Assembly (NCBI GenBank): GCA_937944855.1
Contig: CALFAY010000029.1
Span: 1 to 63,261, forward strand
Source of the DNA: an uncultured Planctomycetota bacterium
GTDB taxonomy: Bacteria; Planctomycetota; Planctomycetia; Gemmatales; HRBIN36
Direction: 5' to 3'
DNA: 63,261 nucleotides
This document shows, one piece after another, positions 1 through 7,619 of the stretch. The translations under genes and the position numbers were made by a program. Under the pieces are notes generated by a model. The model did not search any database, was not told where the DNA came from, and saw only the letters and a list, made by a program, of their open reading frames with translations. How positions within the stretch are numbered: position 1 is the first letter of the stretch; each line of letters begins with the position of its first letter.

Positions 1-8
1 GCGGCGAG

Positions 9-25
9 ACGCTGTCGGACAGCGT
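9..25. other. Small perfect stem-loop beyond the M56 gene end
   Basis: An 8-base arm (9-16) pairs perfectly with 18-25, around a single central base. It lies just past the stop of the minus-strand M56 gene and could help end that transcript. There is no T-run on the minus-strand side, so it is not a clear intrinsic terminator. Confidence 0.3.
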
Positions 26-38
26 TTCCGAATCGGTC

Positions 39-1955
39 TTAGCCGTTCCGAACCGGAGGAGCCTCGCCTTCCGCGGACGGCGGATTCTCAGGATTCCGCT
101 CCCGTGGTGGAGCGTCTGGCGGCGGACCTTCGCGGCGACCGGGACGGGGACCGCCTTCGGCTGGGCCGGCGGGAGGCGGCACGGGGCCTGGATCACCGCG
201 ACCACCGCGAATGGCCGGACGCGGGCCCTCTCCTCCCGGACCCGGACGCGGGCCGAAACGTTGTTCCAGAAGTTCCGTGATCCGGTCCATCTTGCGTTCC
301 AGTTCACTGAGGCGGCGTTCAAGGTCGGCCAGGTTGCGGCCCGGGAAGCCGGGGCCGAAACCTCCGGGAAGTCCCGGTCCGCCGGGTATTCCAGGTCCCG
401 GGATGCCGGGAGGTTGGGGCGGCTGCAGCGGGCGTAATTCCCGGATTACCCGCTCCGCTCGGCTGCGGACCAGCTCGGCCAAGCGTCGCTCGGCCTGCAT
501 CAGCGCTTCCCTCAGCTTCTGGATCTCCGCCCGGGCCGCCTCGATCTCCTTGTCCCGCTCTGGCTCCTCGCGGCCTTGGTCAGCCTGCGAAGCGGCCATG
601 AGCGTCAGGTGCTTTTCCCCCTCGGGCGTAATGACCGTCACACGCCTGGGGAGACGGCCGGTCAGCTTTTGGAACTGAGGTATCTTTTCGAGCAACTCGT
701 GAACTTGGCCACGCAGTTCGCTTTCCGGTTGCTGCGGTACCATGATCGCCATCCGGGGAGGCCGGGAAGGGCCTTTCTGCGGGTCCGGTCCCGAAAGCGC
801 TTGGGCTTGGAGCGGGCAAATCGGCAACAGCAGGGCCAGAGCGGCGACGCCCGGCCAAGCTGCCCAACCGATGGCCCTCGGCGGGCAACGATGCAGGATC
901 ATGGTTATCCTCCTTCGCAAGTAAGAAGCGTGGCCAAGGCCACTGGCGGTCACAGGCAAGGGCAGGGCGTCGTGCGACAGAAAATCAACCGTCGTCAGCA
1001 AAGCGTGAGCATACGGCTTGCTGGCAGCGGGCAAAGCCCAGAGCACCCAGGCATCGCAGCAGAGTTCCTCGGCTTCCCGCAGTTCGTGCCGTGCCCACCA
1101 GACCACGGGATGCCACCAGAACAGGCCGGTCACGACCGTTTCCAGCAGCCGAATCCAATGGTCGCCGCGGCGGAAGTGAGCCAGCTCGTGGGCCAGCAAC
1201 GCCCCACGCTGCGCCCAATCCAGGTTGCTCCATAGGGCCTCCGGCAAAACCAGCTGTGGACGCCACAGGCCCCACAGCAGCGGGCTGACCTTGCCGGGAA
1301 TCATGGCGATGTGCGGCAGACGCCGCAGGCCGAGCTTTTTGGCAATCCCCGCCGCGTGCTCCACGGTCGCCCCATCAGCAGGCCGAGCGAATCGCAGGAT
1401 GCGGTGAAACTGCCAGACGCGCCGGATCGTCAGAGCAAACCAGAGACCACTTCCGGCGAGGGCCAGCACCCAAGAAAGCCTGACCCATTCCGCCGCTGTC
1501 GGCCATCGGCCTGTTGCAGTGACGGCTCCGGAAACAGCGGGCGGTTCCTCAGCAGTGGGGCCAGCTGCCGGGGCAGGGGATGCGTCCTCGGCGAGCATCG
1601 CCGCGGGTTGACTAGCATTCAGAATCGCTTCGTCCGATACAACCAAGTCAGTGTCCGCGTGAGCCGTCGAATATTGGGAAGATCCCGCCACCGGGGATCG
1701 TTCGTCCGGAATGTGCTTTGCGTCTGTCGAGAGCGGAAACGCTTGCCTGAAGACTTCCCAGTCGGCAGCAGGAACGGACAGCGGAACCAGAGGGGGCGTG
1801 ATCAGTTTGATGAGAACCAGCGACCACAACGCATGATTGAGGGCGGGCCTCCGAACAAGGCCGCCAATCAGAAAAGCGAGGACGGCCAACAGCGTGGCAA
1901 TCACGGCGTTGCTCAGACAGACGGCAAGCACGGCGTCCACGGTCAGGCCCCTCAC
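39..1955 (-). CDS. M56 (BlaR1-type) membrane metallopeptidase with Pro/Gly-rich tail
   Basis: Predicted 638-residue membrane zinc peptidase of the BlaR1/MecR1 (M56) family, which senses an envelope signal and triggers inactivation of its partner repressor. Membrane segments lie near residues 10-32, 40-60 and 160-178. The zinc motif HELAH is at 256-260 and an acidic third-ligand region near 293-298 (ELREAEEL). Another hydrophobic stretch follows near residue 375. There is no C-terminal penicillin-binding domain; instead a charged helical stretch leads to a collagen-like Gly/Pro tail. The GTG start at 1955 is chosen because it overlaps the TGA of the upstream repressor (GTGA), which implies translational coupling. 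Upstream in-frame codons are only the shadow of blaI. The family is clear; the signal sensed is unknown. Confidence 0.9.
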   Translation of the reverse strand: MRGLTVDAVLAVCLSNAVIATLLAVLAFLIGGLVRRPALNHALWSLVLIKLITPPLVPLSVPAADWEVFRQAFPLSTDAKHIPDERSPVAGSSQYSTAHADTDLVVSDEAILNASQPAAMLAEDASPAPAAGPTAEEPPAVSGAVTATGRWPTAAEWVRLSWVLALAGSGLWFALTIRRVWQFHRILRFARPADGATVEHAAGIAKKLGLRRLPHIAMIPGKVSPLLWGLWRPQLVLPEALWSNLDWAQRGALLAHELAHFRRGDHWIRLLETVVTGLFWWHPVVWWARHELREAEELCCDAWVLWALPAASKPYAHALLTTVDFLSHDALPLPVTASGLGHASYLRRRITMILHRCPPRAIGWAAWPGVAALALLLPICPLQAQALSGPDPQKGPSRPPRMAIMVPQQPESELRGQVHELLEKIPQFQKLTGRLPRRVTVITPEGEKHLTLMAASQADQGREEPERDKEIEAARAEIQKLREALMQAERRLAELVRSRAERVIRELRPLQPPQPPGIPGPGIPGGPGLPGGFGPGFPGRNLADLERRLSELERKMDRITELLEQRFGPRPGPGGEGPRPAIRGGRGDPGPVPPPAGPAEGGPRPGRREGPPPDAPPRERNPENPPSAEGEAPPVRNG

Positions 1956-2365
1956 GTTTGCTTTCTGGAACCACGCCGACGCGGGGCGTCTTCGCTTTGT
2001 TCGATCAAGGCTCGCAATTCGGCCCGCTCCTGGGGAGACAGGGCCTTGGTCTTGACCAGATGCGTCAGTAACGGCGTCAACGAGCCGCCGCACAACTGCT
2101 CCGCGAGACTGCGAAGGCGTAGGCCAATGAGGTCGTCGCGCCCGATGGTCGCCCTGAACAGGTGAACCTGGAGACTCCGGTCGCGGTGGACGAAGCCTTT
2201 GGCCTCCAGCCGCTCCAGCAGCTTCTGCACCGTGGCGTAATGCGACGGTCCGCCGTTGGGGTAGAGCACGTCGCAGATCTGCCGAATGCTCGCCTCGCCG
2301 CGGTCCCACAAGACCTGCATCACCGCTAGCTCGGCGTCCGTGATGTCCCGATAGCTCCGAGCCAT
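1952..2365 (-). CDS. BlaI/MecI-family transcriptional repressor
   Basis: Predicted 137-residue winged-helix repressor. It opens MARSYRDITDAELAVMQVLW, the typical BlaI N-terminus, followed by the DNA-recognition region (HYATVQKLLERLEAKG) and a C-terminal dimerisation helix bundle. The Met at 2365 matches the family N-terminus; an in-frame Met farther upstream would run through the operator region. The gene overlaps the M56 peptidase gene by four bases, so the two form a sensor/repressor operon. Three AGACA/TGTCT-type palindromes lie directly upstream of the start, which suggests autorepression. Target genes beyond its own operon cannot be seen here. The family has no specific tie to beta-lactam resistance in planctomycetes. 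Confidence 0.92.
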   Translation of the reverse strand: MARSYRDITDAELAVMQVLWDRGEASIRQICDVLYPNGGPSHYATVQKLLERLEAKGFVHRDRSLQVHLFRATIGRDDLIGLRLRSLAEQLCGGSLTPLLTHLVKTKALSPQERAELRALIEQSEDAPRRRGSRKQT

Positions 2366-2379
2366 CGTCCGCTGCCTCC

Positions 2380-2431
2380 AGACAACTTGTCTTAGAGCAA
2401 CACTAAGACAAACTGTCTTGTCTGTCAAGAC
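2380..2431. promoter_or_regulatory. Operator-like palindromes upstream of blaI
   Basis: Two palindromes share the form AGACA-N3-TGTCT: AGACAACTTGTCT at 2380-2392 and AGACAAACTGTCT at 2406-2418. They are spaced 26 bases centre to centre, about two and a half helical turns. A third, overlapping dyad (GTCTTG-N5-CAAGAC) is at 2415-2431. They sit 15-66 bases before the repressor start, where BlaI-family operators are expected. Binding by this BlaI is inferred. Confidence 0.7.
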
Positions 2432-2491
2432 GACTTCTGCGAGATTTAACCATGCCCCCCGGGGGAAGTTTCCCGATCGCGGCGACTCGGC

Positions 2492-2743
2492 TCAGGAACG
2501 GACCTTGGGGATCGGCCAATCGGCGTCGTAGGGGAGGGAAAAGATCATCTGGACCTGTTCGGCGCGGCCGGGTTTGTCCCAACGCAGCACGTCCAGCGCT
2601 TGGCGAAGCTGGCCGATGCGGGGGTCGTTCGGCACCTCGCCGCCGCGGTCGATGCGGTCGAGGATCGCCGCCAGGTCAAGGATCCTGCACCGAGCTTCCA
2701 GGAAATAGCGGTCGAGGGCTTCTTGAGAAGTCAGCGGACGCAT
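2492..2743 (-). CDS. Small protein of unknown function, overlapping larE
   Basis: An 83-residue soluble protein starting MRPLTSQEALDRYFLEAR. I do not recognise a named family. It is predicted mostly helical, without signal peptide or cysteine motif, and ends in a hydrophobic/acidic stretch (MIFSLPYDADWPIP). The ATG (2743-2741) overlaps the stop of larE (TGATG), so it is the second gene of a two-gene minus-strand operon and probably translationally coupled. The position suggests a role linked to LarE, but nothing in the sequence defines it. Helical content and coupling support a real gene. Confidence 0.7.
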   Translation of the reverse strand: MRPLTSQEALDRYFLEARCRILDLAAILDRIDRGGEVPNDPRIGQLRQALDVLRWDKPGRAEQVQMIFSLPYDADWPIPKVRS

Positions 2744-3618
2744 CAGCGTACCTCGAGTTCGAAGCGACGACGGGTTTGAAGATCGACCAGCACGTTCAGA
2801 CTTCCGGAACGCAAACCTTGCAAGTCCAAGGTGACAAAGCAAAAGCCCAAGCTCAACAGGTGGTCCACGAGCCGTTGCCGAAAACCCGGCTCCATGATCC
2901 GGGCAAGGTCTTCGGCGGGAACTTCGAGGCGGGCCAGTTCTCCCTCGTGCAGGCGGACGCGGCAATCTCGAAAGCCGCTCGCCTTCAGGAACGCTTCCGC
3001 TTGCTCGATGCGGCGCAGGCGTTCGACCGTCACGGCCAACCCGGGAGCGATTCGGCTCGACAGGCAGGGCGAGGCAGGTTTGTCCCACACGGGCAAATCC
3101 CAGTGCCGAGCCAAGGCACGAACTTCCAGTTTGCCCAAGCCGACCTCCTGCAAGGGATGTCGAACCGAGCGTTCTGCCGCTGCCTGCAAGCCGGGCCGAT
3201 AGTCGCCCAAGTCATCTCGGTTCGCTCCGCTGCAAATCCATTGCACCCCCAGCTCGGGAAGCAGCTCGGCCATGCGGTCGTACAACTCGCTTTTGCAGTA
3301 GTAACAACGGTCCCCCGCATTGCGAACGTAGTTGGGGTCGTGCAGTTCGTCCGTGGAGACAATGACGTGGCGGATGCCGATGTGTTCCGCCAGGTGTCGG
3401 GCACCTTCCAGTTCGCCGCGGGGCAGGCTCGGGCTTTCGCCGGTGACGGCCACGGCCTTTTCGCCCAGGGCGACAGACGCGGCCTTCGCCACGACGCCGC
3501 TGTCCACGCCGCCGGAAAAGGCGACGGCGACGCTGCCCAGCGATTTCAAAAGCTCCAGGAGCCGATCCCGCTTGGCCAGCAATTCGCCTGTCAGGGTTGT
3601 GTCACTGCCGTTGCTCAT
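2743..3618 (-). CDS. larE: LarE-type ATP-dependent sacrificial sulfur transferase
   Basis: A 291-residue PP-loop ATP pyrophosphatase of the LarE family. LarE adenylates and then adds sulfur to the pyridinium precursor of the nickel-pincer cofactor of lactate racemase and related LarA enzymes. The PP-loop SGGVDS is at residues 35-40. A CYYC pair (C105, C108) and C185 in PASPCLSSR give three conserved cysteines. LarE proteins with this three-Cys pattern, such as the Thermotoga protein, are known to carry a [4Fe-4S] cluster rather than sacrificing one cysteine. I see no larA, larB or larC in the window. Distant homologues include NAD and GMP synthase-like PP-loop enzymes, but the PASPCLSSR motif favours LarE. 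Confidence 0.88.
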   Translation of the reverse strand: MSNGSDTTLTGELLAKRDRLLELLKSLGSVAVAFSGGVDSGVVAKAASVALGEKAVAVTGESPSLPRGELEGARHLAEHIGIRHVIVSTDELHDPNYVRNAGDRCYYCKSELYDRMAELLPELGVQWICSGANRDDLGDYRPGLQAAAERSVRHPLQEVGLGKLEVRALARHWDLPVWDKPASPCLSSRIAPGLAVTVERLRRIEQAEAFLKASGFRDCRVRLHEGELARLEVPAEDLARIMEPGFRQRLVDHLLSLGFCFVTLDLQGLRSGSLNVLVDLQTRRRFELEVR

Positions 3619-3725
3619 GCCGCCGTACCAGGCGCGGAGAAAAAACCAAGGCCATTATACCGCCACGCCTGGTTCTTGAAACGGGAGCGGAGAAGGGTAG
3701 GGCCGCTCGACATCAGCGGCTGCTC

Positions 3726-4139
3726 TCAGAACGGCCCGTTGTCGTACACCACTTCCACGGAGCCGTCTTCGAGGAAGATTACGTTCACGGAAAAGCCGGT
3801 GTACTGGTAGCTGATTCCTGACCAGGTGTGAGCGATGCGGGGCGTGTCGGCGGGGAGGTAAAGCGGAACGGTGACCATCTGCCCCGTGCAGCGATGGCGA
3901 AAGGTTTTGAGGCAGTTAGCCTTAGGTAGGCAGTAGTACGGTTCTCGGCGAAAGCCGAAGCGGCTGATGCGGACTCCGGTCGGTTGTCCCGCCTCTGCCG
4001 GTTTCATGACCGTGGCCGGTCCCGAGTCTTGCGGCCAGTAGCGGATGCGGATCTGCTCGGCATCGGCTGGACCAACGCAGGCCGAGACCACGACCAGGGC
4101 CAGAACCACCGGGCGAAGTATGCCTGCGACCCGAATCAT
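3726..4139 (-). CDS. Small exported protein of unknown function
   Basis: A 137-residue protein with an N-terminal signal peptide (hydrophobic residues about 8-24, likely cleavage after ADA). The mature part is about 110 residues, rich in aromatic residues and beta-type sequence, with two cysteines (in YYCLPKANC) and a third in RCTG. No family is recognised. It lies just upstream in map order of another small exported protein on the same strand (gap 21 bases), so the two may be cotranscribed. A periplasmic or cell-surface location is predicted from the signal peptide only. Confidence 0.65.
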   Translation of the reverse strand: MIRVAGILRPVVLALVVVSACVGPADAEQIRIRYWPQDSGPATVMKPAEAGQPTGVRISRFGFRREPYYCLPKANCLKTFRHRCTGQMVTVPLYLPADTPRIAHTWSGISYQYTGFSVNVIFLEDGSVEVVYDNGPF

Positions 4140-4160
4140 GTTCGGCTCCAGGGCGACGAA

Positions 4161-4415
4161 CTAAAAACCGGCAGGCGACGACGGCGGTACGACGACGTTG
4201 GGCGTCGGCCCGAAGCCGCTGGTGCTCGGCGGCACGACGGCGGTATTGGGCACGGCGGGAACCGCAGCTGGGGGACAATTGTTGCACGCCGGCGGTGGGC
4301 AGCACTGCCGACTTCGCGAGAACCACGGATGCCCGCACCACCATCGGCAACTTTGGCAGCCGGTGCCTGCCAAGATCGTCGCCAAACTCAAACCCACCAG
4401 AAACTTGCGAATCAT
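4161..4415 (-). CDS. Small Cys/Pro-rich exported protein, possible lipoprotein
   Basis: An 84-residue protein. The N-terminus MIRKFLVGLSLATILAGTGC is a signal peptide ending at a cysteine, but the residues before that cysteine only loosely fit a lipobox. The short mature part is rich in Cys (CQSC, CGHP, QCCPPPACNNC) and then Pro/Val repeats. The start at 4415 is favoured by a GAGGAG ribosome site about seven bases upstream; the Met two codons earlier is too close to it. Similar tiny Cys/Pro-rich exported proteins are common in planctomycetes and have no known role. Cys content suggests disulfides or metal binding. Confidence 0.6.
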   Translation of the reverse strand: MIRKFLVGLSLATILAGTGCQSCRWWCGHPWFSRSRQCCPPPACNNCPPAAVPAVPNTAVVPPSTSGFGPTPNVVVPPSSPAGF

Positions 4416-4917
4416 GGACATCTCCTCGATTTCCGGGCTGTCGGCGGAACCGAAGTCGGCTCCGCGAGGCATTTCGACAGCCTTGCGGGGCCATCGGATC
4501 GGCTCGCTGGCCGATCCTGGCACTCTCAAGCGTATGTCGGTACTTCAGCCCGATCAATGAGGCTGCCCGGCGAATCGCCCGGTTTCTCGGTTTCCTGTGG
4601 AAGCCTTTACTGAATGTGCAAGCTGCGAGGGAGCCACAGGCTTCAGCGTTTTGAGATTTGGGTAGGGCGAACTGCACCAGACCGCACGCCCGAACCGAAA
4701 CCGCACAGTTTGCGCCACTTGCGCAAGGCTCGGGCTGGTTGGGGTCTTCTGTCGCGGAGAATCCGAACCTTCGGAAAGTTAAGCAGAATCGCTTGGAGTC
4801 GAAGCTCCCGATGCGCCTGTGCAGCGCAGTTGGTACGGACCTTGCAATTGCAAAGGGGAGAAGACTGTCGTTTTGGCGGATGGAAGGGCACCTTAGCTCC
4901 AGGAGGGACAACGTCGC
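4416..4917. other. Gene-free divergent intergenic region
   Basis: About 500 bases between a minus-strand small exported protein and the plus-strand DUF488 gene. I find no convincing gene: short open frames here have no recognisable protein character. It should hold the promoters of both flanking units. An AGGAGG ribosome site at 4901-4906 serves the DUF488 gene. No tRNA, hairpin terminator or repeat was recognised. Confidence 0.5.
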
Positions 4918-5289
4918 ATGATCCAACTGAAACGTGCCTACGAGAAACCCTCTCCCAGCGACGGCTACCGAGTGTTGGTCGAGCGGTTCTGGCCGCGTGA
5001 TCTCGATGAAAAGCACGCCAAGATTGATCTCTGGCTGAAGGATGTCGCTCCCAGCGAGGAGCTCCGGGTGGCGTTTGGCCATGATCCGTCCCCCCAGCGC
5101 TGGGAAGAAGTCGAGCGCAGCTACTGGCAGGAGCTTCAGGAGAAGCACAAGTCTATCAAGCTGCTCCGCAAGAAGATGAGGGAAGGCACCCTAACCCTCG
5201 TTCATGCCGCTCACAACCCGGAACACAGCGGGGCAGCGGTGCTCAAACGCTTCCTCGAGCAGATCGGTTCGGAGGAACACGAGGATTAG
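4918..5289 (+). CDS. DUF488-family protein
   Basis: A 123-residue cytosolic protein of the DUF488 (YeaO-like) family, recognised from the start MIQLKRAYEKPSPSDGYRVL followed by VERFWPRDL, the acidic WLKDVAPSEELR region and the late LVHAAHN strand. Function is not established; the family often occurs in stress-related settings. An AGGAGG ribosome site lies eleven bases before the ATG. It is the first gene of a plus-strand run: the hibernation factor begins 64 bases downstream, followed by the baeRF-like and Nudix genes. The context points to a stress or stationary-phase role, which is inference. Confidence 0.88.
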   Translation: MIQLKRAYEKPSPSDGYRVLVERFWPRDLDEKHAKIDLWLKDVAPSEELRVAFGHDPSPQRWEEVERSYWQELQEKHKSIKLLRKKMREGTLTLVHAAHNPEHSGAAVLKRFLEQIGSEEHED

Positions 5290-5353
5290 TCCCGTTATTT
5301 GGCTGCGACGACCGCATTTCGGACGTTGGCTTGTGAAACCAGGAGTCGAACTG

Positions 5354-5920
5354 ATGCAACTGCCGCTTCAGATCACTTTCCGCCACATGGAACCGTCGGA
5401 GCACATCGAGAATCTGATTCGGGAACGAGCCGAGCGGCTTGACCGTTTCGCTCCCGACATCATGAGTTGTCGGGTCGTCGTGGAGCCGGCGGGGAAGCAT
5501 CACCAGCACGGCAACATGTATGAGGTACGCATCGACCTGACCTTGCCGGGGGAAGAGATCGTTGTCAACCGCGAACCAAGTGAACACGTCGAGTACAAGA
5601 AGATCGAGGTGGCCATCCGCGACGCCTTCGACGTCGCCCGCCGCCAGCTGGAAGACTACGTTCGCCGACGTCGCAAGGAAGTCAAGACGCCCCACATCCC
5701 GCCGCACGGTCGGGTCATTCGGATCTTTCCCGAGGCGGGCTACGGGTTCATCCTCACTCCCGATGGTCGGGAAATCTATTTCCATCGCAACAGCGTCCTC
5801 AACGGCGGGTTCGACCGTCTCGAGGAAGGGACCGAAGTCAGCTACACCGAAGAAGAGGGCGAGAAAGGTCCGCAGGCCAGCACGGTCAAACCAGTAGGGA
5901 AGCACCATCATCTGCTCTGA
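5354..5920 (+). CDS. Ribosome hibernation factor (HPF/RaiA) fused to a cold-shock domain
   Basis: A 188-residue protein. Residues about 1-105 form a RaiA/HPF (sigma-54 modulation/YfiA) domain beginning MQLPLQITFRHMEPSE; such domains bind the 30S decoding centre and block translation in resting cells. Residues about 115-180 form a cold-shock (S1-like) RNA-binding domain: GRVIRIFPEAGYGFI, then IYFHRNSVLNGGF, the RNP-like motifs. It is not the long HPF type, because the dimerising C-terminal domain is absent. The ATG at 5354 is chosen because the earlier frame lies in the end of the DUF488 gene. The next gene (baeRF-like) follows after 23 bases, so the two are very probably cotranscribed. Confidence 0.9.
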   Translation: MQLPLQITFRHMEPSEHIENLIRERAERLDRFAPDIMSCRVVVEPAGKHHQHGNMYEVRIDLTLPGEEIVVNREPSEHVEYKKIEVAIRDAFDVARRQLEDYVRRRRKEVKTPHIPPHGRVIRIFPEAGYGFILTPDGREIYFHRNSVLNGGFDRLEEGTEVSYTEEEGEKGPQASTVKPVGKHHHLL

Positions 5921-5943
5921 GGCGGCCTGAGGGAGATTCGGCT

Positions 5944-7116
5944 ATGGATCTGTTTACCCGAGAGGATCTCAAGAGCCTTCTGGAGCCTCGACCAGGTCCT
6001 TGTGTGTCGCTCTATCAGCCGACGCACCGGGGCGGCTCCGAGGCCGATCCGATCGTGTTTCGCAAGCTGCTTTCCGCAGCGCAAGATGATCTGGTTCGAC
6101 AGGGCAAACGCACGGCGGAAGCACGCGACTTCCTGGAGCGGTTGCATCAGTTGCTTGACGACCCAGTTTTCTGGCGAAACCAATGCGACGGCCTGGCCGT
6201 GTTCCTGGCTCCCGGTTTCTTCCGGCTCTACAGGCTGCCCCACCGCTTCGCCGAGGAACATCGGGTCGCCGATGAGTTCTTGATCTCACCGCTGCTTCCG
6301 CTGCTGCACGGCGACGGCCGCTACTACGTTCTGGCCCTCAGTCAGAACAGCGTCCGTCTTTATCAAGGAACACGATTCACCCTCAGCCCGATCGACCTCA
6401 AGGGAGTGCCCAGAAACCTGCGCGAAGCGTTGCGGACGCATGACCGGGACGAAGTCCTGACCTACCACACCCGACCGACTTCGAGCGGATCGTGGGCAGC
6501 GATCTTCGAAGGCCACGGCGTCGGAATCGACGACGAGAAGGACGACCTGCTGCTTTACTTCCAGCGGACCGATCGCGGCCTGCACGCCGTATTGCGAGAG
6601 GAAAAGGCCCCTCTGGTCCTGGCGGCAGTGGACTATTTGCAGCCCATCTACCGGCAGGCCAATACTTACCCTCATCTGTTGCACCACGGAGTCGAAGGCA
6701 ATCCCGACCGCTGGAACGGAAAAGAGTTGCACCAGAAGAGCTGGCAGTTGGTCGAGCCTTATTTTCGGGAAAGCATCCGGCAAGCAGCCGCCCTGTTTCG
6801 ACAAGCCCTCGGCTCGGGTCTGGCCAGCGAAGACCCCTACGAGGTGATTCCGGCAGTATTCCGCGGCCAGGTGCAGACGCTTTTCGTCCAGGAAAAGCAC
6901 CATGTCTGGGGCACGTTTGATCCAGAAACAGAGAAGGTGTCGCTCCACGAGTCGCCCCAGACCGGGGATGAGGACCTGTCCAATGCGGCGGCTATCGAGA
7001 CGTTGCGGCGCGGCCACACGGTTTACGCCCTGGCCCCTGAAGAAATGCCGAGTCGCTCACCGCTGGCGGCCCTGTACCACCTGCCCATGGTGAAGCATCC
7101 CGGCAAGCGGCCGTGA
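5944..7116 (+). CDS. baeRF (bacterial archaeo-eukaryotic release-factor-like) protein, Balon-type candidate
   Basis: A 390-residue protein that I assign to the baeRF families, bacterial homologues of aRF1/eRF1/Pelota. The N-terminal domain starts MDLFTREDLKSLLEPRPGPC. The middle region has a GHGVGIDDEKDDLL stretch followed by a hydrophobic strand (LVLAAVDYLQPIYR). The C-terminal part ends in a strand-turn pattern like the eRF1 C-terminal (L30e-like) domain. No GGQ peptide-release motif is present, as in Balon, a member of this superfamily shown to occupy the A-site of hibernating ribosomes. It lies 23 bases after an HPF-CSD gene, which strongly supports a hibernation or rescue role. Family placement is fairly sure; the function is inferred. 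Confidence 0.8.
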   Translation: MDLFTREDLKSLLEPRPGPCVSLYQPTHRGGSEADPIVFRKLLSAAQDDLVRQGKRTAEARDFLERLHQLLDDPVFWRNQCDGLAVFLAPGFFRLYRLPHRFAEEHRVADEFLISPLLPLLHGDGRYYVLALSQNSVRLYQGTRFTLSPIDLKGVPRNLREALRTHDRDEVLTYHTRPTSSGSWAAIFEGHGVGIDDEKDDLLLYFQRTDRGLHAVLREEKAPLVLAAVDYLQPIYRQANTYPHLLHHGVEGNPDRWNGKELHQKSWQLVEPYFRESIRQAAALFRQALGSGLASEDPYEVIPAVFRGQVQTLFVQEKHHVWGTFDPETEKVSLHESPQTGDEDLSNAAAIETLRRGHTVYALAPEEMPSRSPLAALYHLPMVKHPGKRP

Positions 7117-7175
7117 CCCTGCGGCATAAGGTGGAATGAAGGCTGCGGGGCGGCGATCGCAAGGGAATCGAGTTC

Positions 7176-7619
7176 ATGATCCAGTCGGCAGGCACCTTGC
7201 TTTATCGTGAAACCGGCAATGGTCTGGAGGTGCTCATCGTCCATCCGTCCGGGCCGTACAACCGGGGCAAGCCGTGGAGCATTCCCAAGGGGGAAGCGGA
7301 CGACAACGAATCACTCGAAGAAACGGCCCGGCGCGAGACCTTCGAAGAGACCGGGCTGCGGCCCGGACCGCTTGTTCCCCTGGGCAGTATTTCGTACACC
7401 CGCAGTCGAAAGCAGATTCACGCCTTCGCCGGACCCGCCCCGGAAGGCCAGCCGCATTGCGCCTCCTGGGAAGTCGATGCGGTGGAATTCGTTCCCCTCG
7501 AAAAAGCCCGGGTGCTATTACACCCCGACCAGACGGCGTTTCTCGACCGGCTCATGGAGCGGTGGAAGAAAGGAGAACTGCCCGTTCCGAAAGCTCCGTC
7601 GTCTCCCTGGCCACTATGA
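7176..7619 (+). CDS. Nudix hydrolase
   Basis: A 147-residue Nudix protein. The Nudix box G-X5-E-X7-REUXEEXGU spans residues 39-61 and ends RETFEETGL, so all catalytic acidic residues are present. The N-terminus (MIQSAGTLLYRE) and the PWSIPKGE element resemble bis(5'-nucleosyl)-tetraphosphatase/MutT-like enzymes acting on diadenosine polyphosphates or oxidised nucleotides; the substrate cannot be decided. It is the last gene of the DUF488/HPF/baeRF run, 59 bases after the baeRF gene. Its final 68 bases overlap, tail to tail, the end of lutC on the other strand. Confidence 0.92.
   Translation: MIQSAGTLLYRETGNGLEVLIVHPSGPYNRGKPWSIPKGEADDNESLEETARRETFEETGLRPGPLVPLGSISYTRSRKQIHAFAGPAPEGQPHCASWEVDAVEFVPLEKARVLLHPDQTAFLDRLMERWKKGELPVPKAPSSPWPL

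Noticed and set aside
2452..3810. A 452-codon plus-strand frame
   Set aside because: It is opposite to larE and its small partner, which have clear family motifs; the frame has no domain-like pattern.
3922..5148. A 408-codon minus-strand frame
   Set aside because: It covers two small exported-protein genes in another frame and the DUF488 gene on the other strand; low-complexity and without motifs.
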